Source of the DNA: Hanleya hanleyi
Lineage: Eukaryota > Mollusca > Polyplacophora > Lepidopleurida > Hanleyidae
Length of the DNA: 64,000 bases
Direction: 5' to 3'
Assembly (NCBI GenBank): GCA_036873755.1
Contig: JAVTVY010018900.1
Coordinates: 1-64,000 of the forward strand
Shown here one piece after another: positions 36,401 to 45,557 of this stretch. Each line of letters opens with the position of its first letter. Position 1 is the stretch's first letter. Under the pieces are notes generated by a model. The model worked only from the letters and a program-made list of their open reading frames with translations. It was not told the DNA's origin and searched no databases. The translations under genes were made by a program, and so were the position numbers.

Positions 36401-39255
36401 TCTAACAGGGAGAATTCCCATCGGAGCCCCTGAAGAAGGAAGTATCGACGATCCAGCTCTTGTAGAGCATCAAATAACTCAGACCTCATGCAGTTTTCAG
36501 TCAGACAAGTATATCTGATAGCAGCTTCAACCTACAAAACATAAAAAGGGAGATAATCCATCGCAAATCAAAACTGAAGTTATCTCCCCTGATGTGATTT
36601 CATGAAAGATGTTGCAAATCTTTTATATGGTCAACGAAAGGGAATCACCAACCTATAAACAAGAGAGAACAAGTTAAATAAATTTTTTTCTCCAAATTGA
36701 TGTACAGGTTACCATGATTGGAGAAGAGGTGAGAGTGATATTTCTAGCTATAAGAAGCAGTTACAGTGTATTAAGAACAAATTTTCATGAGGAGAGACAA
36801 CTGTACCGAAAAGAGAATTATTCATCTCAACATCTTCACGCTACATGTCACAAATCACCATTGAATTTTTGGAGTTCAAGTTTGTAATCAGGACTGGACT
36901 TCCTGGTCTCTGGTGAACATTGATTGACCATTATACCCGACTGCACCAGATCTTGTTTGTAATGTATTTTAAAATGTTTCTATAATAATTGAATCTCAAA
37001 ATATAACATGGGGCTCTGCCTTATAAATCAAGCCCTTTTGGGGTTGCAATTCATTGATGGCAGAATTATACCAACATTGCAGACTCCACACAAATTTCAA
37101 CTTTCTGCCAATATATATTGAGTATATAAGCTCGAACACAATATATGAGGGTCGGACAAGGGTTAGTTTTGGGGATAGAGGGTGGGACTGGGGGTGGGGG
37201 CATACTCTCAAGGGTAGTGTAAGCTCCTGGAATATATGAGGGTATGGGGTTGGGTGAGGTTTAGTTTAGGAGATAGAGGTGGGGCTCGGTGCCCTGGGGT
37301 TGGGGACATTCTCTCGGGGGTAGTGGTAAGTATTCTGACATGAAGGCCACGGATAGCTCCCTGCACATACAACCATATGGACAACTAAATGCCACCATCT
37401 GTCAGTCTGAATAAACCACTAGGTCAGAAATTCAATTCAGGAAATTGATGATATGCAGTGTGTACTCAAACTTTAGGAACTCAGTTTTAATTAATATAGT
37501 AAGTTAAATATATGGACACAAATATGGTTCGTGCAAAAGCTTTAGCGTAAACCATTATGTGGAATAGATTTGATATCAAAAACATTCTGAGCCAGTTTGA
37601 TTGCCCACCTCCAAAATTTGCAGTGATGGCCTCAGATGGGATGATCTTATCTCGCGCAGACATATCTAAAAAAAATGGCAGGTAATGTCTGAGTGGAAGA
37701 GCCAGGATACCCTGTGTGGTGAGTTATTTATGGTGGGGAATATATAGTTTTCTCTAGATGTGATCAGCCAATTCACTACATCTTAAAGGTGAAATGCAAA
37801 GGTATTTAAATTTTCCATTCTACATTTAATATAGGTTGAATAATGATAGAGATACCAGAATATCTACTTCATTTGGACTAATCTGAAGTATCTTGTCTGC
37901 TAGAATCTTTTTAAAAGTTGGTACCCCTAGCCCAGCTGAATTCAGATTACAAAAAGTCATCGCTTATCTTTCCTTGATTGTGACGTCACATCAGACCAGC
38001 TGCCCGGAGACTGAATGTTACAAGTATTGCTGACCGGCCAGGTGGTCTGATGTGACGTCACAAATCAGCGTCAAACAAGGGAAGATAAGCGATGCGGATT
38101 TCATTTCTGAAATCGGCCGGGCTTGAGATACCAACTTTGAAGCCCTTTTCAAAGCTACCAGGAGACAAAATACTTCAAATAAAATAAAATGAAGTAGTTA
38201 GGCTGACATTTCAATCATTAAATGACCCATGAAGAATATACAAAGGAAAATATGAAAACCTTTGCATTTCACCTTTAAAGTAAGGTCATTTATTTTAGTT
38301 GTTTGTGACATACAAATCAGGAGCGTAAAGCAATATTACATTACAAAGGGTGCAACAATAACACATTTCTCCAAAATAGATTGGAGCATAGATGGATTGC
38401 AGTTTATTAAGATTAGATTACAAGAATTTATACAAGTGATTTATCTGATGTAAGCTGCAGATTTTTAGATTCAATCACATCAGGGGAGATAATTGTGTGA
38501 AAAAATTAAGCAGTTATCCCCCCTGTATGGACTGTTCAATTAAAAATCCTGGAAATGCGTATGAATGCCGTTCGGTGCATAGTAAAAATCTCACAGAGTA
38601 AGCTTACTGTGTTAACTGGGATAGGATCTTGCACAGCAAAACTCCAGTTACTACAACTCACCTTGGATTGGGATGACACGGACAATGACAGGCAGTATAT
38701 GATGTAAAACTTTCTGTAGAATGATCCAGCTGTTGCCAGGCGAGACCAAATTCAAGTGCCAAGGTACATTTAATAATGCACACAGCAATGATCCATCTAA
38801 ATAATTCAGTCACAGGAAGTGAAATTTTGCACTATAAAGTAAGGGGGTGATCAAATTTATTAGAACAGGAAGTTGACGAAATGGTTCAAAATCATGCATT
38901 TTATCCATTATTTCTTAGTTATTTCAACGGTTTTAGAGAGTGATCAAATTTATTGTAACCATTGATTGAATTTGTCCGAAAAATTGGAGGTGGCTGAATT
39001 TTGATCGGGGGAATGAATTATTAGAGGGATTACTGTACATGTGGTTTGAATGGATTTTACAAGGAGAAAGAAAAAGTGAAAGTTTACAGAGAAACACTAT
39101 GCAGATAAATGTAGTTAGCAGATCTTGAATACCTGAGGTAAACTGATCCCTCCCATTCTGAGATCACCGTGAAGTCTCTGTAGTTGTTCTGCTACCAACT
39201 CTCCAGTCATCTTGTCGTCATACTCCTTGAACACATTCTCTATCACTTCCCCCAT
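12112..39255 (-). CDS. 12-exon gene: EF-hand, coiled-coil, dynein-stalk-like protein
   Basis: Coding exons in order: 39255-39133, 36531-36362, 33285-33104, 29316-29216, 24918-24882, 23994-23945, 22848-22732, 20389-20272, 19050-18883, 16395-16115, 13445-13260, 12474-12112. Every junction has AG/GT and matching phase, giving 631 residues. Two degenerate EF-hands lie at about 13-24 and 85-96. An Arg/Lys/Glu-rich coiled coil covers about 145-420. Residues 424-525 (NPPQVVHTVM, LLLG, VSAGAATFFVWAI) resemble the tip of the dynein heavy-chain stalk, the microtubule-binding domain, flanked by its two helices. The tail is basic and Ser/Pro rich. An in-frame TAA at 39304-39306 upstream of the ATG supports the start. 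Inferred role: calcium-influenced microtubule-associated or ciliary protein. The gene name is not recognised. Confidence 0.85.
12580..12900. repeat. Diverged MITE-like repeat in intron 11
   Basis: Similar over its length to the hairpin element at 45,558-45,955: shared order of TTTATAGAGACATGAAACGTCA, the GATTGGCTG block and an ATACACCTCAGATTTG-like block near the right end. Terminal repeats are eroded here. Confidence 0.45.
13260..13445 (-). CDS. Exon 11: centre of stalk-like domain
   Basis: 186 bp, phase 0 to 0, acceptor CTCAG before 13445 and donor GTGAGC after 13260. Encodes IWKAVQALVGKTGKESLKRQ followed by a segment ending VSAGAATFFVW. The latter matches the conserved V.S.AA..L..WV pattern at the end of the dynein microtubule-binding domain. 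Confidence 0.88.
13570..14220. repeat. About 60-bp tandem repeat in intron 10
   Basis: Roughly ten diverged units containing CTTGCTAGAAAGTATAGC, TTATGCTGGACTAACATTG and CAGCACATCTTTGAGA. Three more units lie at 14,745-14,960. The ORF at 13,846-14,163 is only the repeat read through. Confidence 0.85.
14310..14740. repeat. Dispersed repeat, copy 1 of a 430-bp pair
   Basis: Shares order and sequence with 15,575-16,020: CTCAGATATAATATCACGGA, CTAATATATAAACAT, AGAAAATATCAAAAGATTGTG, GTTTTCATAGCATTACGTC and CTTGGTTTACCTAGATT. It includes a short hairpin at the left (AGATATAATATCACGG). Confidence 0.75.
15575..16020. repeat. Dispersed repeat, copy 2 of a 430-bp pair
   Basis: Direct copy of 14,310-14,740, same strand and order, diverged by base changes and short indels. 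It ends about 95 bp before the donor of exon 10, so the downstream intron border is repeat-derived. Confidence 0.75.
16115..16395 (-). CDS. Exon 10: coiled coil leading into stalk tip
   Basis: 281 bp, entered in phase 1 (AC completes a codon) and left in phase 0 at donor GTGGGT. The open frame continues past the donor, but the splice gives the better protein. Encodes a long amphipathic helix (LLGRLRRLERIRHEILELKQ) and then NPPQVVHTVM and LLLG, the start of the dynein stalk-tip pattern. Confidence 0.88.
16578..16760. mobile_element. Short TIR element in intron 9
   Basis: About 183 bp with inverted ends TACAGTGAAACCTGTAAA and TTTATACAGGTTTCACTGTG. No coding capacity; MITE-like. Confidence 0.65.
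17600..18740. repeat. Dispersed repeat with a 325-bp tandem duplication
   Basis: Diverged 150-bp units (AAATTAAAGATGGCC, CCAATCGGGTCCAGATTC, GGTTCTGGGTCACGAGCATA, AGTCGTTCTAAAGATATC). The stretch from about 18,091 to 18,400 is repeated nearly identically at 18,418-18,730, including the ACAGACGGACAAACGTACATG tail. The 217-codon minus frame here is the repeat, not a gene. Confidence 0.8.
18883..19050 (-). CDS. Exon 9: coiled coil
   Basis: 168 bp, phase 1 in and phase 1 out, donor GTGAGT. Encodes a highly charged helix (HKRRRIRYDLKVAIKSRDKF, KAERLLREMTAGD). Confidence 0.88.
20084..20262. repeat. 34-bp tandem repeat, about 5 copies
   Basis: Near-identical units of CTGACCTATTCACAGTACTG plus ACAAATTCAGATTA, ending 10 bp before the 3' end of exon 8. 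Diverged CTGACCTA and ACAGTACTGA words are scattered from 19,560 on. Confidence 0.9.
20272..20389 (-). CDS. Exon 8: coiled coil
   Basis: 118 bp, phase 0 in and phase 1 out, donor GTAAAC. Encodes EELRKQKEAEQDLKDAQKRK and a further charged helix. Confidence 0.86.
21615..22640. repeat. 34-bp satellite in intron 7, about 28 copies
   Basis: Units ATACAGCCCCATACATTAAG plus ATAGATCTGGACTC, with TTAAG/TTTAG variants. A second longer module (GCAGTCTGGCCTCCACCAAT and GTGTATGGACTA) interrupts the array three times. Confidence 0.93.
22732..22848 (-). CDS. Exon 7: coiled coil
   Basis: 117 bp, phase 0 to 0, donor GTGAGT. Encodes EEEREAERLRDLEEQHRQEE and continues as a Glu/Arg-rich helix ending DHLAA. Confidence 0.88.
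23040..23775. repeat. Diverged dispersed repeat in intron 6
   Basis: Repeated TTGACCTTGAAAA, GGTCAAGGTCAGTCAT and GGTCAATTAGCATATGCATG blocks, ending in a short ACAGACAGACAC tail; related to the repeats at 17,600-18,740 and 26,620-27,470. Confidence 0.55.
23945..23994 (-). CDS. Exon 6: coiled coil (micro-exon)
   Basis: 50 bp, phase 1 in and phase 0 out, donor GTATAA. Encodes RLRREEAERKRKLQEE. Too short for a stand-alone ORF; supported by exact phase fit with its neighbours. Confidence 0.82.
24882..24918 (-). CDS. Exon 5: coiled coil (micro-exon)
   Basis: 37 bp, phase 0 in and phase 1 out, donor GTACAA. Encodes EKEKDRRQMEEE. The phase fit to exons 4 and 6 and the continuing charged pattern support it. 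Confidence 0.8.
25003..25589. mobile_element. TTAA-flanked MITE in intron 4
   Basis: 587 bp between two TTAA words, with inverted ends AGATGTAATCAGCCTCAAA and the exact complement. TTAA duplication is typical of piggyBac or Kolobok relatives. No transposase; the short plus ORFs inside carry no recognisable domain. Confidence 0.75.
26620..27470. repeat. Dispersed repeat units leading into the 48-bp satellite
   Basis: Three diverged units with CAATAGGCTTCTG, GACCATATGCATGTGTAATG, AAGTTTGGTG, CCTAGGCATA and GAGATATGGTGGTAAT. Same family as 17,600-18,740. Confidence 0.6.
27467..28872. repeat. 48-bp satellite with CRE-centred palindrome, about 29 copies
   Basis: Each unit holds the palindrome CATGATGACGTCATCATG, then GACAGATGCTAGG or GACAGATACTAGG, then ACATATGTACGGACATA. 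The GCTA and ACTA forms mostly alternate, so the recent unit of amplification is a 96-bp dimer. Some units lack GAC (45 bp) or carry single changes in TGACGTCA. Because 48 is divisible by 3, long ORFs appear on both strands; none is a gene. Confidence 0.95.
29216..29316 (-). CDS. Exon 4: coiled coil
   Basis: 101 bp, phase 1 in and phase 0 out, donor GTTGGG. Encodes KLRKQREVEDAIAREKERLR and on as a strongly charged helix. Confidence 0.86.
29680..31755. repeat. 70-bp satellite in intron 3, about 29 copies
   Basis: Units ATAGGAATATATGGACCAGC, AGTCCCATTTGTAAATCCTT, GAATGGATGCAGTCC and TTCAGTTTCACATGT. Variants: a 76-bp form with a doubled ACATGT, and a repeated mutated form with TCTCATTTGCGAACCCTCTA, seen at regular distances, which shows multi-unit amplification. 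The Cys-rich minus ORF at 29,894-30,322 is an artefact. Confidence 0.94.
31751..32191. mobile_element. TA-flanked MITE, copy 2, with internal tandem expansion
   Basis: Inverted ends TAGTAATCCCTCTAATAATT and AGGGATTACTTTA. Inside, a 44-bp segment (AAATAACAAAGAAATAATGG plus ATTATCTGCATGATTAATCA) is repeated about five times; other family copies have it once. Confidence 0.75.
32533..32995. mobile_element. TA-type MITE, copy 3 (eroded)
   Basis: Left end TAAATAATTCAATCGCAAGA, right end GAATCATCAGATAATAATTT with CTGTA. It fits the family but the inverted repeats are diverged. Confidence 0.5.
33104..33285 (-). CDS. Exon 3: region after the EF-hands
   Basis: 182 bp, entered in phase 2 (the A completes AGA, Arg) and left in phase 1 at donor GTTCAA. 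Encodes WLVQAVHGKYFSKKKWEKFI, a segment with two conserved-looking Cys (CQRC), and a charged stretch where the coiled coil begins. Confidence 0.88.
33828..34850 (+). repeat. Second copy of the pearl-like head and core repeat
   Basis: Starts with the same head as 5,897 (AGAGCCCAAGGGGCTTCAAT), follows it through the AGAGCCGAGAGCT block, and reaches two core units with GTGACCTTGACCTTTGACC. No microsatellite or hairpin tail is evident here, so this copy is truncated. Confidence 0.6.
35462..35700 (+). repeat. SINE-like repeat, copy 1
   Basis: Head GAGTGAGTGAGTCGGATTTA and ACGTCATTTTCAACATTTTT, then CATATCACGACGGTGCTTAT. The same head occurs at 48,722. It resembles a short repeat that I know as widespread in molluscan genomes. 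The 3' limit is uncertain. Confidence 0.5.
36362..36531 (-). CDS. Exon 2: second EF-hand-like motif
   Basis: 170 bp, phase 0 in and phase 2 out, donor GTAACT. Encodes YFLLQGLRWEFSLLDGDQTD and TITEDQA. The loop has Asp, Asp, Thr, Thr and Ile in EF-hand positions 1, 3, 5, 7 and 8 but lacks Gly6 and Glu12, so calcium binding may be weak or lost. Confidence 0.86.
37783..38278. mobile_element. TTAA-flanked hairpin MITE in intron 1
   Basis: 496 bp between TTAA words, ends AGGTGAAATGCAAAGG and complement. The inner part folds again: TGTGACGTCACATCAGACCA on the left against TGGTCTGATGTGACGTCACA on the right, each with a CRE site. Confidence 0.78.
38790..39038. mobile_element. TA-type MITE, copy 4
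   Basis: Left end AATAATTCAGTCACAGGAAG, right end GAATTATTAGAGGGATTACT with GTA. It contains the single internal TAATGGAT-type block (complement strand) found expanded in copy 2. It ends 95 bp from exon 1. Confidence 0.65.
39133..39255 (-). CDS. Exon 1 (first coding): first EF-hand-like motif
   Basis: 123 coding bp, donor GTATTC, phase 0. Encodes MGEVIENVFKEYDDKMTGEL and more; the loop has Asp, Lys, Thr, Gly6 and Leu8 in EF-hand order. The exon starts at an acceptor near 39,320 with a good pyrimidine tract, so 39,256-39,319 is 5' UTR and a further non-coding exon should lie upstream. Confidence 0.82.
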
Positions 39256-39599
39256 TATGATCGTCCTCAACAGAAATATCTCTTCTCCATAGATGTGCTT
39301 TCTTTACAGATTTTACCCCCTACAAAATATTATCAAAAGAAGAAAGAAATGAAGACAGAAGCATCATGGCCATCAATGCAGGCTGAAGTTCATGCATTTA
39401 GCAATACATGCAAATTATTGGGACTGCCTTTATAACCACTCTTCAATGATTCAAATTACGAACATGTCTAACTTTGTAACACTGAATGATGCACATCCAT
39501 TGACGTGATTCTTGTGACCGCTTCAACTGTGCCGTTCACCTAAAGGTTTTTGTCAGTTTGTATCTTCCTCCATATATGACAGCCAAACCATTTTGTGTC

Positions 39600-39835
39600 A
39601 TAAAATAATATGCACATTTAGGTTTGTTAAATGACATAAAATAGCCAAAGTTACAAGACATCTAAACTCTGATGGGGGGGGGTAAAACTCTCCACATCGC
39701 CGCTGTGCGTGTAGTGTTTGTCGTGCGGTGTTGTGGCGCATAATCAACGTTCTGATCGATACAAGTTTTACCCCCTCATCCGAGTTCAGATGGATGTCTT
39801 GCAAAGCCAAAAATGGACAGTCGCTCAAAAACAAG
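39600..39835. repeat. Imperfect hairpin
   Basis: CATCTAAACTCTGATGGGGG and TAAAACT on the left pair with AGTTTTACCCCCTCATC and CGAGTTCAGATG on the right (39,657-39,793), extending weakly outwards. Probably a MITE relic; the ORF over it is not supported. Confidence 0.5.
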
Positions 39836-39954
39836 GTGTCTCATGAAAGATAAGTGGACATAGAATCGAATATTTTATTGACTATGGTCAACAATTTTAT
39901 TAGGAATAAACACCCTGAATGGGACAGAGCATACATAGTAACAAAACAAAACTT

Positions 39955-40200
39955 TTAAAGCGATCGTAAACCCTCAAGTAAAGTTTACATCAAATGAAAG
40001 ACCATTGCGAACGGTGTCGGAAAATATTTATTTTAATTTTTTACGATTTTATTACACAGAGTAAACTGCAATTAAAGCATGGTATTCTATGGTGGTCTGT
40101 TGCAATCATATTTAGGTCCAGTGACGTCACACTGCCTTAATACATTTATTTCAAACTTTGTATGCACTTTCCAATGCTTGATTCAAGCTTAAGGTATGTA
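39955..40200. mobile_element. Short dispersed element with inverted second copy at 41,135-44,186
   Basis: AAGCGATCGTAAACCCTCAA, ACATCAAATGAAAGACCATT and CCAGTGACGTCACACTGCC recur in reverse order and complement at 41,135-41,329 and 44,138-44,186, where the copy is split by the 2.8-kb element. Confidence 0.75.
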
Positions 40201-40380
40201 TACTTTGAGTTTCAACACAGACTCACTGTTCCAGTGTGGATGTTCCAAAATCGGGGAAATTAAATGCAAGATTCAAATTGACTTGACACTCATGAGTCAC
40301 CATCTCCCAGATTTTGGTGAAACATGCACATTGGAACAGTGAATCTGTGTTGAAACTCAAAGTATACACACCATAAGCTT
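40185..40380. repeat. Imperfect hairpin joined to the short element
   Basis: AAGCTTAAGGTATGTATACT and TTGAGTTTCAACACAGA on the left pair with TCTGTGTTGAAACTCAAAGT and ATACACACCATAAGCTT on the right, with a 90-bp loop. Confidence 0.7.
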
Positions 40381-40458
40381 ATATATTAGGATTGTGAAGA
40401 CTGTGTCTGGGCGCCGATTCTTGCGCAACCTGATAAATTGTAATCCGGAAATGTTACG

Positions 40459-40764
40459 TCAGCGATCCGATGACCAATGATTTGACCTTTGACAAAACCT
40501 GTTTGACCAGGTCCACCGGGTCCACGAGGTCTCCGAACAACACAAATGAATGGAACGAGTTGAAAAATCTGGCACCATTAGCCTTGAACCAAAACGCAAA
40601 GGAAACGCAATCATATTTTTCGTCAAAGGGCTTTCGAGCGCCCTGAATTGAGCAATATCATCAGGACTGATATTAAATCGATGAACAACTGTACAAATCT
40701 TTCTTTCTAAAACCCTGTAAATCGTCTGTAATCCTTGAAACATTTTATAGACCCGCTCTTCCAC
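40459..40764 (-). other. 101-codon ORF, possible first exon of an unknown gene
   Basis: Starts MEERVYKMFQGLQTIYRVLE. From about 40,660 a second frame (KYDCVSFAFWFKANGARFFN and on to a stop near 40,458) looks more protein-like than the first, so either a splice acceptor (CTCAATTCAG) or a frameshift lies between. No domain recognised; reported because codon composition looks non-random. Confidence 0.25.
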
Positions 40765-41329
40765 TTTCCCGCGAAAGAAAACAGTGAGGCGCTCGACGGG
40801 TGGGACTCGCCTGTGTTACACAGTATGCGGAGTCAACACACAGAATATAATTTTCTTACGTCAGCTACCCGACCCTCCAATTGTTTTCACCTGAACAGGT
40901 AGCAGAGTTATTTCTCTTGCTTTGAAGTTCTCTTTGAACACGTAACTTCCGCTTTACACTTTTGATGGCGATTTCACGTTTTAAGCTCTGTGAATGTGGA
41001 CCCTCTTTTACCAGTTGTGATCATTTGGCTTGTTGTACACTTGAATGGTAAATGTTATCATGCTCTCCTGGCTTCCCTGTTTACGTGAGTACCTTTATTT
41101 ATTTGTTACGACCAAAAAAAAATTCAACTTCTCAACCCTACTTATATCAAGCACTGGAATTGGAAAGTGCATACAAAGTTTAAAATATATGTATTCAGGC
41201 AGTGTGACGTCACTGGACCTGAATATGATTCCAACAGACCACCATAGAATACCATGTTTTAATTGCAGTTTACTCTGTGTAATAAAATCGTAAAAAATTA
41301 AAATAAATATTTTCCTACAGTGTTTGCAA

Positions 41330-44129
41330 CGGTCGTACTAAAAACTGCGCGTGGATTATTTGATGGATTTTTCTTTATTTGCTGACGAGCAGAATATTGA
41401 TATTAATGAAACAGACAACAAAATCCGCAAAATGTAGACTATATGTCGCTTGAAACGAGAGAGAACGAAATTCAAATGCGCGGAAATTATGTTTCACTGC
41501 CCGGAGATTCGCTTCGCTGGAATGGAATCGTTAATATTAGAGCACATTATCCTACCTTATTCGTACTCCACTCAGATTCGCTTCGCTCGAACTAAGTCTG
41601 ATGTGTATGAATTGTATCTGTCCGAACGTAAATTGAGTATAAATTTTAACTGCGCGGAAATCGAGCCCGTAAGCAAATTTGGCGTAAACTTCAACTGCGC
41701 AGAAATTCATGGCAGCTTCACCCCACACAGATTCTTCTGCATTGAACTAATTCTGATATGTATGAATTTCAAAAGGCTTGCGTGTGTGAATTTCATCTGT
41801 CCGAACGTGAACTTGGTATAAATTTCAACTGCGCGGAAATCGAGCCCGTACGCAAATTTGGCGTAAAGTTCAACTGCGCGGAAATCCATGGCAGCTTCAC
41901 CCCACACAGATTCTTCTGCATTGAACTAATTCTGATGTGTATGAATTTCAAAAGGCTTGCGTGTATGAATTTCATCTGTGCGAACGTGAACTTGGTATAA
42001 ATTTCAACTGCGCGGAAATCGAGCCCGTATAAAGTTTAACTGCGCGGAAATCCATGGCAGCTTCACCCCATGCAGATTCTTCTGGATTGAACTAATTCTG
42101 ATATGTATGAATTTGAACTGCGCGGAATTCGAATTTCAATCGTTAATATCCTACCTTATTCGTTATCATTTCACCTGGAATCATCATGCTCGAATATGCA
42201 CTACTTAGTGTAATACAAACTTCCACTTACCTTTTATTTGCTCTATTGTCTCTTGATTAATGCCAAACAATCCGCCTTTAAAACTAATCTACATTGTATT
42301 CTTGTTGATTAACCTCCAACCGAGAAATATGAAAAGATTACACAAACTATGGGACGCCTGCTCACTTTGTTGACAGTTTTGAGAAGATCCGATGAGTATA
42401 GTTATCACAGTGTCGATTATAAAGGAAAATATATTCTTAAACCCATTGATAACGGGTTTAATCACTGCCGACAAATAATTAAGAGATTACATCTAACCAA
42501 TACCTCACCAATCATCTTCTGCCTAATTCAGGTTAACCGGTTCATTAAATTTAAATGCCGACAAATAATCAAGGTATTCTGTATTAAATCTCGCCAATAC
42601 CTCACCAATTATCTCGTCTAATTCGGATTGACTTGTTTAATCAATGCCGACATATAATCAAGGGATTCTGTATTAAATCTAAGCAATACCTCACCAATTA
42701 TATTCTGCCTAAGTTAGTTCATCACCTAACAAATAACAGACTTTCCAACTTGTACATAGCGATTCTTCTTTACTTTCCCTCTGCTCTCTCATTATTATTT
42801 ATTATTTAATTATTTATTTTAATATCTAGCGCTGCAAAAGAAATTCCACACATAAGACTCAGTTGAAGAAAGCAAATCTCCAAGGAGTGAAACTCGAATT
42901 CCGCGCAGTTGAAAATTTTTACCAAGTTCACGTTCGGACAGATGAAATTCACACACACAAGCCTTTTGAAATTCATACATATCAGAATTAGTTCAATCCA
43001 GAAGAATCTGCGTGGGGTGAAGCTGCCATGGATTTCCGCGCAGTTAAACTTTATACGGGCTCGATTTCCGCGCAGTTGAAATTTAAACCAAGTTCACGTT
43101 CCGACAGATGAAATTCATACACGCAAGCCTTTTGAAATTCATACACATCAGAATTAGTTCAATCCAGAAGAATCTGTGTGGGGTGAAGCTGCCATGGATT
43201 TCCGCGCAGTTGAACTTTATACGGGCTCGATTTCCGCGCAGTTGAAATTTATATCAAGTTCACGTTCGGACAGATGAAATTCATACACGCAAGCCTTTTG
43301 AAATTCATACACATCAGAATTAGTTCAATCCAGAAGAATCTGTGTGGGGTGAAGCTGCCATGGATTTCCGCGCAGTTGAACTTTACGCCAAATTTGCTTA
43401 CGGGCTCGATTTCCCCGCAGTTGAAATTTATACCAAGTTCACGTTCGGACAGATGAAATTCATATATGCAAGCCTTTTGAAATTCATACACATCAGAATT
43501 AGTTCAATCCAGAAGAATATGTGTGGGGTGAAGCTGCCATGGATTTCCGCTCAGTTAAACTTTATGCCAAATTTGCTTACAGGCTCGATTTCCGCGCAGT
43601 TGAAATTTATACCAAGTTCACGTTCGGACAGATGAAATTCACACATGCAAGCCTTTTGAAATTCATACATATCAGAATTAGTTCAATGCAGAAGAATCTG
43701 TGTGGGGTGAAGCTGTCATGGACTTCCGTACAGTTGAAGTTTACGCCAAATTTGCTTACGGGCTCGATTTCCGCGCAGTTAAAATTTATACTCAATTTAC
43801 GTTCGGACAGATACAATTCATACACATCAGACTTCGTTCGAGCGTAGCGAATCTGAGTGGAGTACGAATAAGGTAGGATAATGTGCTCTAATATTAACGA
43901 TTCCATTCCAGCGAAGCGAATCTCCGGGCAGTGAAACATAATTTCCGCGCATTTGAATTTCGTTCTCTCTCGTTTCAAGCGACATATAGTCTACATTTTG
44001 CGGATTTTGTTGTCTGTTTTATTACTATCAATATTCTGCTCGTCAGCAAATAAAGAAAAATCCATCAAATAATCCACGCGCAGTTGAAATTAAGCTCCGC
44101 GCAGTTCCGCGCAGTTTTTAGTACGACCC
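41330..44129. mobile_element. 2.8-kb TIR element with 8-bp target duplication
   Basis: Inverted ends GGTCGTACTAAAAACTGCGC and complement, flanked on both sides by GTTTGCAA (41,322-41,329 and 44,130-44,137). Uninserted relatives of the target (39,955-40,200) have GTTCGCAA at this point, which confirms the insertion. Each arm carries direct copies of a unit of about 180 bp with TTCAACTGCGCGGAAATC, more on the right arm than on the left; the central 700 bp (42,180-42,880) is unique and non-coding. An 8-bp duplication suggests the hAT or P superfamily, but no transposase is present. Confidence 0.88.
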
Positions 44130-44222
44130 GTTTGCAATGATCTTTCATTTGATGGAAACTTTACTTTAGGGTTTACGATCACTTTAACATGATTATGCAA
44201 AATATGATCAAGCGGAACATCG

Positions 44223-44428
44223 TCACACTTGTTTTCTGGTTGGTCCAACTACTGAGGATATGACATATCCGCGCTTATCTTTTAAAACCTCGAATAAAGG
44301 GTCGATATACCAAGAAGAATTGCTTTTTTGAGAGCGGCACATCCCATGATGTATAACGGTACCCTTACAGAGATCCCAATTTTCGTCAGCCAACGGCAAC
44401 AGAGCCAACGACTCAGACAGCACATTTC
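44223..44428 (-). other. Possible exon of unknown gene
   Basis: Open minus frame after a plausible acceptor (TTGTTATTATATAG) encoding LSESLALLPLADENWDLCKG and KSNSSWYIDPLFEVLKDKRG. The composition looks protein-like, but no family or matching neighbour exon is recognised. Confidence 0.25.
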
Positions 44429-45557
44429 TATATAATAACAATGGTCAGACAGTTATAAAACAATTGAACGATACTGTTACTCGTACAGCAGTAGATTTCC
44501 GCTTTTGTGGACTTTCTCGCGTCTTTGACAACATGAAATCAGCAGAGAATGCAGCACGTACCTGCCATTGGGTAAAAAGTCCACCGATTACACTCGTACC
44601 TTAAAACCCCCCGCTGAGCCAAATCTGTCAAGATACGAGTCCAGCAAATCCTGTCTTCAACTTGATATGAGGCGCCGTTTGTCACTTTCTGATTTAATTT
44701 GTAAATATCTGGTAGTTATCAACCAGATATATAAATCCGTTAAACAGGGAGGTGAAATAAATACTGGGTTTAGTGAAATTTAAATCCTATGTCAGTGAAA
44801 ATAATGCGGGAAAGATTTATAGATATCTGGTTTAGATTGCTAGATAGATACATTGTATCTCTACTTATGTTATTTTTTTGGTATAAATTCCTTCAATATC
44901 CTCGATCAACGATCTCGTATTTATATATCCGACGTAACGTATCTTGCTAATATATAAATATTTCAAAATGTGTTGTTGGAGATAAATGGTCCGTGTAACC
45001 TTGCACAATTCAATTTTCGTTTTTTTGTTTTTGGTTTCTCAAAATCAAAAATTGAAATTTGACCGTCAATTTTCAATTTTCGTTTTTCGTTTTCGGTTTC
45101 TCAAAATCAAAAATTGAAATTTGACATTCAATTTTCAATTTTCGTTTTTCGTTTTACTTTGCGCGCAAAAATGCAAATCAAATATTGAAAATTGCCTCGA
45201 CTTGTCCGTTTTTCGTTTTTTGATTTTAACTTTGACTCGTCAATGTTAACTGCGCACGCGCAAGACTTATGATGTCACTTTCGGTTCGCGGAGTAGTATG
45301 GAAAGCGCAAATCGGATTGTTTAGGCAGGTGTGGAGCATAATATGGAAAAACAGTAGGGGGAAAGATGTGGGAGTTTCACTACACTATAGATCCCTGGAG
45401 CCAGGCATTCGAGCTAGAATATAATGGGCCAACTGCGCATGTGCAGAAGCGAGTAGGCAATCGTGCAGCAGGTGTGAAGCATTATATGGAGAACAACGGG
45501 GTTGATACACATGGGAGTTTCATTAAAGTAGGGTAGTATAATAAATACGTGGGTACC

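Noticed and set aside
41450..43978. Mirrored 60-123-codon ORFs in the 2.8-kb element
   Set aside because: The same repeat unit read in both arms; no conserved domain and both orientations are equally open.
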